64,000 nt of DNA from Kalaharituber pfeilii (GCA_015179045.1 WHUZ01000093.1:124001-188000), one strand, 5' to 3'. Numbered from the stretch's first letter, positions 12,468-22,802 are shown. The notes: generated from the letters alone by a model not told the origin. Program-made: numbers and translations.

Positions 12468-12668
12468 AAACCTTCGATTTCGCCTCTCATATCATACCCC
12501 TGGGTTCAACCAAAGTCTGAGCGCCGTGATCTAAGGCGGGTACATTGGGAAGCACAGAGAATTGTCTGGCCAGCTCTGTGTAGCTTGGGCCACGACATTG
12601 GAGTCTGATTGTAGTTGTTGTACGTTTGCCGCCATTGTAATCGTTACCAATGAACGGTAATACCTGGC

Positions 12669-12700
12669 CTTTTTTTTTAATGTCATTACTCGTATGCTGA
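12669..12700 (-). mobile_element. Short LINE 3'-tail fragment, family B (diverged)
   Basis: A poly-T run followed by AATGTCATTACTCGTATGC matches the reverse-complemented 3' end of the LINE at 19785-20220. It was recognised from that match; no target duplication was established. Confidence 0.5.
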
Positions 12701-13159
12701 GACTCCAATTTAACCTCGGCTGTGGCTACTCCCAATTTTGATCTCAAAATCATCTTTAATCTCTTGAGGACCACTACACTCATTCCAGAAGAGACCCAAA
12801 CCGAGGACAGCAGTAGCAACTACCTCTGGATGTTTAGTGATATGGCCTAGAAACATGATATTCAGTTTGTGTCCGGATTTCTCATCAATTACCATGAATT
12901 TCGCGGATGAAGACCCACAGATAATTCCACTTACCTGGATTGCTACTCAGGGTAATCCAACAGCCAGTTACCGATCGCTCATTCACTATGCTCATTTGGT
13001 GAAAATTCTGCATTCGTTGCCATCCTTGCCGCCGCCCTGCCTTCGTATTGTGTTCCTTGGCCGATGGGCGCATTGTGAATACTAAGGACCCTATCTGGCC
13101 GTCTTGTAGATGATTCTTCCTTTCCTTGTCTGCTGTTCTGTCAATCAACTGACCTGTCC
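12701..13159. other. Intergenic, nothing recognised
   Basis: Short frames occur on both strands without motifs or conservation cues. Confidence 0.4.
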
Positions 13160-13260
13160 TAAGCCTGTCTCCGGGCTTTGAGGGCTTGCCCAGGGACCCT
13201 GCCATGGCTTGGCGCTGCAAGCGGGGTTACGTGATTAAAAAAAAAAAAAAAAAAAAAAAA
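13160..13260 (+). mobile_element. Family A poly-A retroposon, longer copy, with TSD
   Basis: About 75 bp of unique sequence ends in CCATGGCTTGGCGCTGCAAG, then CGGGGTTACGTGATT and an A run to 13260. The flanking tgacctgtcc is at 13150-13159 and 13261-13270. The extra 5' sequence relative to other copies suggests the family is normally 5'-truncated, as in LINE-type insertion. Confidence 0.8.
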
Positions 13261-13272
13261 TGACCTGTCCGG

Positions 13273-13363
13273 TCTGAACTCTTGAACCTCTGAACTCCTG
13301 AACCTCTGAACCTCTGAACCTCTGAAACCTCTGAACTTCTGAACTTCTGCACTCTTGAACTCT
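13273..13363 (+). repeat. Minisatellite of about 9 bp, CTCTGAAC-type
   Basis: About nine or ten imperfect tandem copies of a 9-10-bp unit (CTCTGAAC plus C/T). It directly follows the retroposon's downstream target duplication. Confidence 0.85.
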
Positions 13364-13587
13364 TACTTTTGGGTCTCCAGTCATTACTGTACCCTGAACC
13401 GAACTTCCGGAACGTATCCCTTGATAGTTCAGTCTGCCGTTCGTGACACCGATAATCATCAAGACCTACTGTGGAAGAGTGCTGCATGCTATATTAGCTG
13501 TCACTGATAAAATAACAGTATTCGGACTCCGACTTTTGGTTGAGGTTTTTTACAAAATCTCAACTAAATGATTGGCCTTGCTATGGG

Positions 13588-13637
13588 CCTATGGCGAATA
13601 GCTGTAAGCGGGAAAAAAAAAAAAAAAAAAAAAAAAA
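13588..13637 (+). mobile_element. Family A poly-A retroposon, truncated
   Basis: CTATGGCGAATAGCTGTAAG then CGGG and an A run to 13637. The downstream TTACGTGA segment present in other copies is missing. Confidence 0.6.
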
Positions 13638-15207
13638 GAATGTTTGAGGTACTCGCTGATAAAAAGCGGAGTGGTCAGTGTAGGAAAGGGAGCGTAGCGT
13701 AATGAGCTAGCCGAAGACGAAGGGAAATGTGAACTACTTATATAAACTAATGTCAAGCAGCAGCACGGCGTATGGAAGCGTGCCTTTCTAAATAGGCAAC
13801 TGTGCGTTCTGTGTGTGTGATGTGCTTTTTGATGTAATTGTATAAGGAAGGGACTTTTTATTTCTCCTAAGTGATAAAAATCCTCGTATAAAATGGGTGG
13901 AGAGGACTGAAGGTTGTTTATGATAGGTAAAGAAGGGGTAGTAAGTATATCTCGCAACACTGTTCTAGATACTTTCAACTTGAAGTCTTAGGCGTGGATA
14001 AGGATCTGAAGGATTACTCGCGTAGTACCCGCCACTCTAGTTACATGTTGCATCAATGCAATCCCTTCTTTATAATCTATTGTACTATACATGAACGATT
14101 CAATAGGCCTGTAAGTACAGTACTACAAGAATAGTTGCGCATTCTAATGTCACTGACCGGGATCCGGCGCATTACCGGGATCCGGCGCACTTCCGGAATA
14201 AAAACAATAGCCTCCTGTAAGGCCAAATCTTCATAGAAGATAACCAAATTGCACATACAGCTTGGAGAGGTATAGGGAAGTAACTTCCGCACCTCAGTTA
14301 GCCAATTGGAAATTTTGAATAATACTCTATGGTGGTAGTTGCCCAGTTAGGCATCTGAACCCTATGCAGGTGTAAAATGGCAAGATGGCTATTTAGGACC
14401 TTGAGCAAGTGCATATACCTTCTATAGTATGTATTCAAGAGATCTGGAATGTTTCATGATGATTGGATATATATGGAACAAGTGGTGAGCCAATATCCAT
14501 ACATATATTTTTACTGCTAGAAGTGAATTTTGATATTCAGTTTGTATATAATTCTAAAAATATGTGGCATGTTCAGAATGCTCTAGAATATAACTCTACA
14601 TATAGGAGAATATATCTTGAGTAGCCTATAGGTATAGATATTGACAGAAAGTAGAGATCAATAGGAATATCTATCTATATATACTCAATTAGGTAATATA
14701 TATTCCTTAATGCATCATATATGAATGGTGCAGTCCTGAGCTATGAAACTTTAGAAATATAATTTAGAAGCTTCTAGAATATTATATAGAAACTTTCAGA
14801 GTGACCTAATACTACTTGCTCAAAGTAGACATAATTATATCTCTTCTATATAAAGACATCTTAAATTTTAGTCTATATGTTATTGCAAGATGCATAAATA
14901 CTATCATTATGACCCAATAATAGCTAATACATTACTAACGCCTTACTTTAAGTGCATTGCACAAGTGTACTAGAAGGTTTATTACTTGTTTTTTATTTTT
15001 GTTACTTATTTCTACTCTCAATATACTATTGTATTTCTATAACTTTTTTATTTCCGTACTTAGCTCCCCACTATTCAACTCACTTATAAAGGGTAACTTT
15101 CTTATTTACTCTCTCACTATCTCGGCTATGAAGTAAATAGCATCTATGAATCCAACTGTTCTCTTCACTTTATCTAGTTCTAAGAAAATAAATAGACCAA
15201 ATTTAAG
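13638..15207. other. AT-rich intergenic DNA
   Basis: No genes were seen. The stretch from about 14400 to 15100 is strongly AT-rich, with many TATATA runs and no open frame. That composition suggests an old repeat, possibly mutated by a C-to-T process such as RIP; the mechanism is inference. Confidence 0.5.
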
Positions 15208-15350
15208 AAGGCCTGAACCGCCCTGAACCGGCCTGAATTGGCCTGAATGGCCTGAATGGCCTGAATCGACCTGAATCGGCCTGCATGTTTCAGGCCGGTC
15301 CAGGCCGGCCCAGGTCATCAAAAGCTCCGCCGGGGCCGCCCCAGGCGGTT
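15208..15350. repeat. GGCCTGAA-type degenerate tandem repeat
   Basis: About eight degenerate copies of CCTGAA(C/T)(C/T)GG lead into palindromic CAGGCCGG units. A similar tract lies at 21597-21662. On the minus strand the end reads CAGTGTTCCCAACCGGC, which resembles hAT-type transposon termini. The copia element inserted next to this terminus. Confidence 0.6.
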
Positions 15351-15382
15351 TCAGGCATGGCCGGTTGGGAACACTGGGCCGT

Positions 15383-15652
15383 TGTTGAAGATTATGCGAC
15401 ACATATGAACCGAGTCTATGAACCGAGATTATGAACCGAGATTATGGTATAAGGTTATTCCATGAGATGAGGAATCTACGTTGTGGATACGTGTTGTGAT
15501 AATGAGCAACCTTAATACTCGCACAATTTGCTAGCAGCTCATGTCTATAAATAGGTGGATGTTAGGAGCACATATCGCACATCTAATACACAAGTCATAA
15601 GAGTGAACAATACTATACGAAGTCTCCTACATAATTCTAATTATTTTCTTCA
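15383..15652 (+). repeat. 5' LTR of the copia element
   Basis: 270 bp beginning TG and ending CA, matching 18530-18799. I see two substitutions: ccatgag versus ccataag, and agctcatg versus agctaatg. Confidence 0.9.
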
Positions 15653-15667
15653 GGTTATGAGCCCGGA
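15653..15667 (+). promoter_or_regulatory. Primer-binding site (half initiator tRNA-Met type)
   Basis: GGTTATGAGCCCGGA directly follows the LTR. GGTTATGAGCCC is complementary to the anticodon stem-loop of eukaryotic initiator tRNA-Met, which is the priming mode known for Drosophila copia. The same sequence, preceded by the LTR's last bases, recurs at 15749-15774. Confidence 0.7.
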
Positions 15668-15748
15668 GTGCTAAATCATCTACCGCACTAAAGTCGCACT
15701 TCATCAATTTCTCGCCTTTTCACCTTACACTACAACCTCACACCTCAA

Positions 15749-15774
15749 ATTTTCTTCAGGTTATGAGCCCGGAG
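15749..15774 (+). repeat. Second copy of the LTR end plus primer-binding site at the inversion joint
   Basis: ATTTTCTTCAGG then TTATGAGCCCGGAG repeats bases 15643-15668. It lies exactly where the inverted gag segment begins: the minus-strand reading frame runs into it and ends KAPGS-stop. This points to template switching or priming at the primer-binding site during reverse transcription. Confidence 0.75.
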
Positions 15775-17314
15775 CTTTGACTGATGTGGTATTGACATGT
15801 CCAAGCCTTTGATGCCATAGGTCAAGGTTGGAGCTTGTAGCTGTAAGTGCACTATTGGCACTTACTTCCGATTTGGAGAGGTAGGTGACATTTAACTGGT
15901 ACATATTTCCTGTGTGTTTAGTTCTGATAAGTATTGACCGTTTGTTAGAATTCAAGATAGTACAAGCTCCTTCTCCAAATAAGACATAGCATCCAGCTAA
16001 ATCTGCCTTCAATACTGAAAAGAGATTACAACCCAGGTCAGGGACGTATAGAACATTAGTAAGGGTAATATCCAAGCCGTTATGCCCCTTTATATAGATA
16101 TCCCCAATAGCTTTAGCTAATACAATATAGTTGTCTCCTAGGCAAACCCGTCGAGGTTTTCGTAACGTTCTAACCGAGTGAAAGATAGAAAGAGAGCAGG
16201 CCATATGATCGCTTGCTCCAGAGTCGATGTACCACAGGTTTCGAGAGCATTGAGATAATGAAGCTCGTGTATGAGATGTCCTGGCTTTGGGTGTTTGTGC
16301 AACCATAACTCGGCTTATTCGGGCTGAAGAATCTTCATCAGTCTTTTCTGTTTTCTGACGCTTTTTATTTTGAAATCTCAATTCCTCCGCTCTTTTCTTA
16401 AGTCTACAATCCTCCTCTTTATGTCCTTCTTTGGTACAATGCCAACATGTAATCGTTTTCGGTATGTATTCATTTCTTTTACCACCACGTCCACGCCCAC
16501 GGTTTGACCTTCTTCCTCTGAATCTGCTGCCTCTTCCACGTCCTCCTTCTTGGTGGCTATCTGAAGTCATGGCGTTGGATGGATTATTTTGTAATAAGCT
16601 CTTCTCATGACTGCAGAGTGAGCTTAGTACGTAGGATCGAGTTTGCATTTCTGCTGGCTGGTTGCAAATGATGTTGACAATTGTCTCATATGATGTAGGT
16701 AAGGAGGTGAGGATGTGAGAGATAAAAGTATTCTCATCAATTTGTTGAGAAGTGTGAGCAAGGCGTTGTTGGTAAGTTAATAGATGAGAAATGTAGGAAT
16801 TGAGGTCTTTTCCCTCATCGAGACGTTGGCTATGGAATTCCCGAAGTAGTTGCGTTGGACCAGCACGGCTTTCTTCAGTATTAAGTTCTGATTTGAGAGT
16901 TGTCCATATTAATACAGGATCATGAAGACCAGTAACATATGCTTGTATTGATTCTGAAATCGATCCATATAGTGTGGCTGTTGCTCTGTTCCTGCGCAAG
17001 TGAAAGTTCTTAAGTTTTTTGTTATACTGAGCTTGTGCTTCAGCATGAGCTTTATCTTGAGCTTGAGTTTCAGGCACCGATGAGCCGCTAGTGCGTGTTT
17101 GCCTGCTGGGGCCAGGTTCTTGTGGTGCAATAATGGGTGCTTCTGGAGCTTTCTCTGTACCCATAACTATATCCCACGCAAGATCAGCATCAATAAGATA
17201 CCTAACTCCTTGACTCCAGGCATGATAGTTATCGCTTGTGAGCTTTGGAACTGATCCATGCTTGTTGGTGTAGATCTCAGCGGTCGGTGCAGGTGTTGCG
17301 ATTGAGGAGGTCAT
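15761..17314 (-). pseudogene. Copia gag-protease ORF (517 aa), inverted inside the element
   Basis: The N-terminal half is a copia-type Gag (UBN2-like; YHAWSQGVRYLIDADLAWDI). It is followed by a basic Gly/Arg-rich stretch and a zinc knuckle, CWHCTKEGHKEEDC (CX2CX4HX4C). Then come the retropepsin site YIDSGASDHM and the GAG-pre-integrase motif LWHQRLGHVN. The frame is open but stops at the inversion joint, just before integrase. The strand is opposite to the LTRs and to the downstream pol fragment, so the element's own promoter cannot express it in sense. Confidence 0.85.
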
Positions 17315-17317
17315 GTC

Positions 17318-18316
17318 GAGTAGATGATGTCCTTATATTTGCTCCCAGAGAGAGTATAGCAAGTTCACGTGTCAAAGATCAACTCCAAAAGAAATACAAG
17401 ATGACGCATCTTGGGCCAGCATGTATGTTCATCGGCATCGAGATTACTCGAGATCGTGCCAAACGTACTATACATCTTCATCAAAGCAGATACACCACTT
17501 CTATACTTGAGCATTATGGTATGCAAAACAGCAAAGGATTATCGACACCCATGGAGGCCAATGTTCGTCTATCTAGCACCATAAATTCTACACCTTTAAG
17601 CCCTGAGGATACTCGTACCTATCAGTCAATAGTTGGGAAGTTAATGTATGCTATGCTGGGAACACGACCTGATCTTGCCTATGCAGTATCAACTCTTGGA
17701 CAATTCAATGCATCCCCCTCTACTCTTCACATGGCTGCAGCAAAACGCACTCTACGATACCTACAGTACACCAAGCACTATGGCCTACTCTTTAATGGTC
17801 ATAAACATAAAGAGCTTACTGGTCATGCCTACAGGCAACCAATAGGGTGATTCAGACTGGGCCGGAAATCTTGACACCCGACGGTCGACATCCGGGTATG
17901 TGTTTATTTTAATGGGCGCAGCAATTTCGTGGAAGTCTCGAAAGCAACCTACAGTTGCACTTTCTACGACTGAAGCTGAATACATGGCCATTACAGAGGC
18001 CTGTAAAGAGGCGATATGGTTACGACGACTATACAATGAACTCCAAGGTAAAACAGAAAGTCAATCTCAGGTTATAAGAGTAGCCAATCAGGGTGCTATG
18101 AAGCTTGCAAAGAATCCTAAGTTCCATGACCGAACAAAGCATATAGCTATTCGACATCACTTTATCCGAGAAGCTATTGAACAAGGAACCATCATTTTGG
18201 ACTACATTGCAACAGCCGACAATACAGCTGATGTGTTGACAAAAGGACTGCCACGTGAACAACATGAGAAGCATACAAAGGATATGGGATTAATAGTGCT
18301 ATCCGGTACAGCATGA
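17318..18316 (+). pseudogene. Copia pol fragment: end of reverse transcriptase plus RNase H
   Basis: It starts inside the reverse transcriptase active site (VDDVLIF; the usual YVDD is clipped at the joint). It continues with LGPACMFIGIEITRD and the thumb and connection regions. RNase H follows ([44 protein letters not shown]). The reading frame shifts near 17830-17850, with a stop before DSDWAGN, so two frames are needed to read it. It cannot give a functional Pol protein. Confidence 0.85.
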
Positions 18317-18529
18317 TATTTTTTTTTATGGCATTTAGGGCGGCACTCTTTCTCTCCCATGATATGCATTTTTTCCTACGGGTTTTTTGCCATGGTGGAT
18401 GCAGCAGGCATCGAGAGTTTTAATGAGGCTGCAGGGCTGTATGTAGATAACATCTCGTTTGAGTGGGAGTTATTTATTTTGTGATTGAAAGCATCTGTTT
18501 GAATGTGCGAGCATACGGTTGAGTGGGAG

Positions 18530-18799
18530 TGTTGAAGATTATGCGACACATATGAACCGAGTCTATGAACCGAGATTATGAACCGAGATTATGGTATAAG
18601 GTTATTCCATAAGATGAGGAATCTACGTTGTGGATACGTGTTGTGATAATGAGCAACCTTAATACTCGCACAATTTGCTAGCAGCTAATGTCTATAAATA
18701 GGTGGATGTTAGGAGCACATATCGCACATCTAATACACAAGTCATAAGAGTGAACAATACTATACGAAGTCTCCTACATAATTCTAATTATTTTCTTCA
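18530..18799 (+). repeat. 3' LTR of the copia element
   Basis: 270 bp, TG...CA, nearly identical to 15383-15652. It is preceded by purine-rich GAGTGGGAG (likely polypurine tract) and followed by the target duplication gccgt. Confidence 0.9.
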
Positions 18800-18804
18800 G
18801 CCGT

Positions 18805-19773
18805 GTACTTGCAAACCACCATGTCCATAATCACTGCGAATTCCAGACCATTGATGCAAACCATACAATATATGTTTGTTTACACTATGCACATAGTTTT
18901 TCTCTAATTTTCACCTGCTCGCTTTACCAGCCAGCCTTGCACAAAGAAAGGCTGAAGATTACTTCAAGTTTAGGGTAACATTTTATGTCAGCTGCTCAAC
19001 TATATATCACTACACAATTCAAAACAAGCTAAATAAAAAGTAAGCAAAAAAAGTAGGGGATTTTCTTAGAGTTTTTATATATAAGTATTGCTTTTTCTTA
19101 TTCAATTTAATAATTCGATCGCTTAAGTTCTGGAATTTAAGTATTTAAAAGCTCATCTTTTTTCTGAATTTAAAAAGCTAAATAATAATAAGTAACATGT
19201 TTCTTTATTATCTACTACTGCAAAAAAAATACCTATATACCTTAGTAATTAAACTCTCTTTTGAAACCAAGAAAAGTCAATCAAAGCAAGTAAAAGTAAG
19301 TAAAAAATCAAATTTCGAAGATTAACTGCTATCTATTTTAAGTCTGCTAGAATCATAGATAAGAAAAATTAAAAGAAAAAAAAAAGGTTGTATACTAAGA
19401 TAATACTAGTTCACCTTCACTCTTCTCTCTTGAAAAAGATTAACTTAGGGTATTGACAAGGGGAAAGTTGTATAGAGGTAAGTACAGGAACAAGTCAGAA
19501 GTGATGATTGTCTATTGAACTGTGTAGCAATGATGATGGCTCTCCTCCTCGGAGTTCAGGAAGTCCCACTCCCTTCTATCTCATTTCCACATTACCCGAT
19601 CAGAACAGATTCCGCTTCTCCTTTCGGCCCGTGGCCCACCAATGGCTGCCGGCAATGGCTGCCACTCCCGCCCAAACCTTCCACCATGGGGGTTTGCGAC
19701 AGTATGCAAAAAAAAAAAAAAAAAAAAGAAAAGAAAAAGAAAAGAAAAAAAAGATCGATAGGGCCCAATCAAT
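18805..19773. other. AT-rich intergenic DNA
   Basis: No supported gene. Very AT-rich to about 19450, then mixed sequence ending in an A/G-rich run (19706-19752). GATAGGGCCCAATCAATATA at 19757-19776 recurs near 23324-23345, marking the start of a duplicated segment. Confidence 0.5.
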
Positions 19774-19781
19774 ATAAAATG

Positions 19782-19784
<3 letters not shown>

Positions 19785-19820
<36 letters not shown>

Positions 19821-20220
19821 CATTACTCGCTTGCCGCCCTAGGGGCTATGGCGAGGTTCTAAATACATAAAGAAATAAAGGGTAAGAAAAGGGAAGATAG
19901 TGCAGGAAAAAGAAGGAAATAGGGATATATGGAAAAGAGACTGGTAAGATCATCCGTCACCGCCGCGCTGTTAGAAATGTCGTTCCACCCAGTCCATCAA
20001 CTTGTTTACGTCCGTGTCCTTTGAGGGTCTTAGGAGATCCTCTTCGCCCCCCGGGCATTTGTCCTTCCAGATTCTGCATTCCCGGAGTATGTGTGTGGTG
20101 GTCTCTTCCTTCTCTCCGCACCACCTGCATTCCAGTCCGTCATCTTTGCCTAGTTTGTATCGCCACTGCCTTAGTCCTTTGCCCCCAGGATGCCTGCCAG
20201 TGCTGTTACCCAGTGGCCGA
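19785..20220 (-). mobile_element. 5'-truncated LINE retrotransposon with 11-bp TSD
   Basis: Minus-strand order: the C-terminus of a LINE polyprotein, a 3' UTR of about 110 bp, the family B motif (GGGCGGCAAGCGAGTAATGA) and a poly-A tail (poly-T on the plus strand). The protein end has the typical zinc motif CRWCGEKEETTTHILREC, with TGRHPGG before it, as in Tad/I-like fungal LINEs. The duplication ataaaatgcaa lies at 19774-19784 and 20221-20231. The frame ends at about 19971. It inserted into the downstream part of the small-gene copy at 20246-20633. Confidence 0.85.
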
Positions 20221-20245
20221 ATAAAATGCAAGAGTATATCCGTCC

Positions 20246-20633
20246 TTAACAATCCTCCTTCTTCTCAGTACATAGCAGAACGTTTTCGGCCGTCTTGGCG
20301 GATGTTCTCAATGGTTCCTTGTCGCCATCAATCGCTTTTGTTGTTCTAATAATGGTTTCCAACAGCAATCTATGCGTGAATCTCATCTCTGTTTGTTGCG
20401 CAGTTCTGAATTCTTGAACGCCCTTTTCAACCTTGCCAGTCCGCTTTTCAACCTTGTCAATCCGCTTTTCAATCTTGTCAATGTTGACACGGTTATTGGC
20501 AATTATTGCAACGCCTACAGCGACATTACCTAATGCTCTGGATGTGCAGCTATATATTCTAGAAAATACAAGACTTAGAAATTGTTAATTTTCGGAATGA
20601 GAACTCACGAGCGAGTTTGCTAAACGTAGACAT
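20246..20633 (-). pseudogene. Small membrane/coiled-coil gene, copy 1, frameshifted
   Basis: Paralogue of 23484-23729. Exon 1 is 20609-20633 (MSTFSKLA), with a GTGAGT donor. Exon 2 starts at 20558. A one-base deletion soon after the splice (CATTAG in place of the intact copy's sequence) gives an early stop. In the shifted frame the protein continues with VGVAIIANNRV, then Lys/Glu heptads (DKIEKRIDKVEKRTGKVEK), and ends near 20246 with ENVLLCTEKKEDC. The LINE insertion lies about 25 bp beyond its end. Confidence 0.6.
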
Positions 20634-20926
20634 TTGTCTATGTTTGTTGAGACCGCACTTCAATAAAGACCTGCCGACCGATCAATAAGTACTTGACTTG
20701 TGCCCAGATGTTCAAGTAATCTCAAAAACTCACTTGTCCGTCTATTCTGCTCAGCCTTGATTAACTTCTGGTTGTAGTAGTAGAGCAGTTGCTAAGAGGG
20801 GCTTTTGGAGATATGATATGTGTGTCCTTAATTTTCCAAGTTTGAGAGAGTGATGGGATGATGGGAGAAAGAGTGATGGGAGAAAGAGGAAACGGTAAGT
20901 GGACGGCGGAAACATAACCTACTCCA

Positions 20927-20937
20927 AATGGAACCAG
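20927..20937 (-). mobile_element. 11-bp micro-insertion with 9-bp flanking repeat (8/9)
   Basis: AATGGAACCAG lies between cctactcca (20918-20926) and actactcca (20938-20946). Read on the minus strand, CTGGTTCCATT matches the family core CTGGTT. The paralogous segment near 23998-24020 lacks the insert. Confidence 0.55.
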
Positions 20938-21389
20938 ACTACTCCAGAGAGTCTTTCCACTTCCCATTTTGGAATAGCTTCTCTTGGCGCATAATGCAAC
21001 CTATAGACTCTTATGCAACCTCCAATTTCAGTTGCATAATACAGTTCAGATATCCTACCGTATTACTCACTTAAGAGGTAAAACACAAACGCGCGCTATG
21101 GCGGTCTTGGCAAGCCTCTTAGTGTGTACTACGCAATGGCACGTGATGATCCCAGAATTACCGCGATGCTAACCTCAATACCACGGAGACTGATATTATG
21201 AAGGATCTGAGTGCTGAAGTAGGAGACTATTAGATTTAATACTCCTGGATACTTCCACTATCAGTAATTGACAGTTGCCCATTAGGTATCATTGAAGAAT
21301 TGAGTCCCATCTGTTGTATTGTCTGGAAGGTCTTTCATTTCTTAAATATTTGTTAGTATATATACTTGAATATAAAGTGTGAAACATAC

Positions 21390-21453
21390 TTTTTTTTTAA
21401 ATCATTACTCGTGTGCCACCCTGTGGGCTATGGTGAAGATTTAGGTATGTGAT
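21390..21453 (-). mobile_element. Family B LINE 3'-tail insertion with TSD
   Basis: A poly-T run then AAATCATTACTCGTGTGCC and ACCCTGTGGGCTATGGTGAA matches the 3' end of the LINE at 19785. The flanking duplication is acatac(tt), at 21384-21389 and 21454-21459. Everything except the extreme 3' end is missing. Confidence 0.7.
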
Positions 21454-21596
21454 ACATACTTGACTAAAGTCGTAGACCGCTGCTGTTTAAAATCCTAAAT
21501 ATATGGAAGATTCTACTCATTTAAATACTCGAATAATCTGGTAAACGCTGGCCTTGTTTTACCTGGATAGCTGTAGAGGGATTCGTTTAATTGGCT

Positions 21597-21662
21597 TAAA
21601 CCTGCCTGAATGGCCTGGCCTGGCCTGAATGGTCTGGACCGGCCTGGCCTGGCCTAGCCACA
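21597..21662. repeat. GGCCTGGCC/GGCCTGAA repeat tract
   Basis: Tandem GGCCTGGCC and GGCCTGAATGG units like those at 15208-15350. The DUF6589-like relic loses its coding similarity here. Confidence 0.6.
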
Positions 21663-22733
21663 ACTGTATGCTTGTGCAATACAGTTCGATTGGTCAAACT
21701 TTGTTCTCCAACATGATCCTTCTGAACCAAATTGTCATACATTATTGCAAATGCCTCTCCACCTCGTATCCGACTGCGGATTTCGTCTATTACAGCTGTT
21801 CCGTTTGCCTTGATTGCATTCACGATCGTGGGATAAGATACTGACAGCCCTATCTTATTTAGTACTGCTATCGGGCGCTTTGGAACTTTCATTATCTAAA
21901 TACTATTCAGCTACTCTGAATTCAATATCAAAGGAACTAGGGGTATTACCTCCAAATACATTCCCATGAACGTCTGAAATGCATTAATCTTTTTGAGATC
22001 GTCCAAACAATAATATAGAAACTGCAGCTGATATCATTAAATCCCTATTCTTAAACCGTCGCTTATTTTTGAGACCTATATATTCTGTATACTCCTCTGG
22101 ATCCATATTTGCCCTCTCATTTTCAATCTCTTCCTCATTTTCATTGTTTTCTGGATCATCCTTTCCATTTTGATTCTTAAATACCAATTCTCGAAATAAC
22201 TTGATTAGAAATGGCGCACGCTTAGTATATACTGTCATGAATCGATTCCATGTAAATGACCGACAATCCTCTGGGTTTATCGCCTTTGCTGGCTTCATCA
22301 ACTCCTTACATCTTGTAAGCTCCTCAAATTCCTTTTCTAATATCTCTTGAACTATGTCCCTAGTTGCCATTTGAATTGTTCTTTCGAGTTTGTTTCTCTG
22401 GAGTAGTGCTAACCCCCGATTGCTACTTAGCTCCCTTGCTCTGTCTAGTAGCTTCCGCAACACAATCTCAACCTCGTCTGGGTGCTGTAGAAAAACCCCT
22501 ACTCGACGTTTTATACGTTCATCTTCTTCGTTGAAGAATGCACATAATAAACTTCCCACAGTGAATCCCTGTCTGCTCGCATATACAAGTACCCGATGCA
22601 ACTTATCAGCTGTTGTATCTTCTGCATTCTCCGCCAGGTTCTGATTCTCCGCTGGAATGTCTCTTTGATTGCTTCCTCCACCTCGATTAATAATTGGCCT
22701 GCCTTCTGTAACTGCTCCTGGCCGCGGTGGCAT
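21650..22733 (-). pseudogene. DUF6589-like transposon protein relic (truncated, frameshifted)
   Basis: From ATG 22733 a 249-residue frame reads to FGRSQKD-stop at 21984. A one-base shift then gives INAFQTFMGMYLE, followed by a GT-AG gap and, from 21892, VPKRPIAVLNKIGLSVSYP, NAIKANGTAVIDEI and FAIMYDN. The order "RSQ-N-F---G-YL", "LN--GLSVSY" and "--YDN" is what I recall for the large fungal DUF6589 family, usually found as multicopy, transposon-associated genes. The C-terminal part is absent; the sequence dissolves into a GGCCTGGCC tract. Family assignment is from memory of motifs. Confidence 0.6.
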
Positions 22734-22802
22734 CACTTGATCGTGGTTTGGATGTCGTAATTGCTTAGAGGCCAGTTTCTATGATGAGTTGGAGTACAGC
22801 TC

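Larger units (their letters stand above)
15383..18799 (+). mobile_element. Defective Ty1/copia LTR retrotransposon with inverted gag
   Basis: Two 270-bp LTRs (TGTTGAAG...TTTTCTTCA) bracket the element. A perfect 5-bp target duplication, gccgt, lies at 15378-15382 and 18800-18804. The primer-binding site follows the left LTR, and a purine-rich stretch (GAGTGGGAG) precedes the right LTR. Inside, gag/protease lies on the minus strand (17314 down to 15761), while the end of reverse transcriptase and RNase H lies on the plus strand (about 17318-18316). The integrase core and the first part of reverse transcriptase are missing. LTR near-identity (I see two differences) means a recent insertion. Because the target duplication is intact, the rearranged form probably inserted as such, or was rearranged afterwards without touching its ends. 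Confidence 0.9.

Noticed and set aside
13273..13363. CRISPR-like array
   Set aside because: Units are about 9 bp with no spacers, and the genome is eukaryotic; it is a minisatellite.
13227..13487. Two minus-strand ORFs with repetitive Glu/Val/Arg/Phe sequence
   Set aside because: They translate a poly-A tail and the CTCTGAAC minisatellite.
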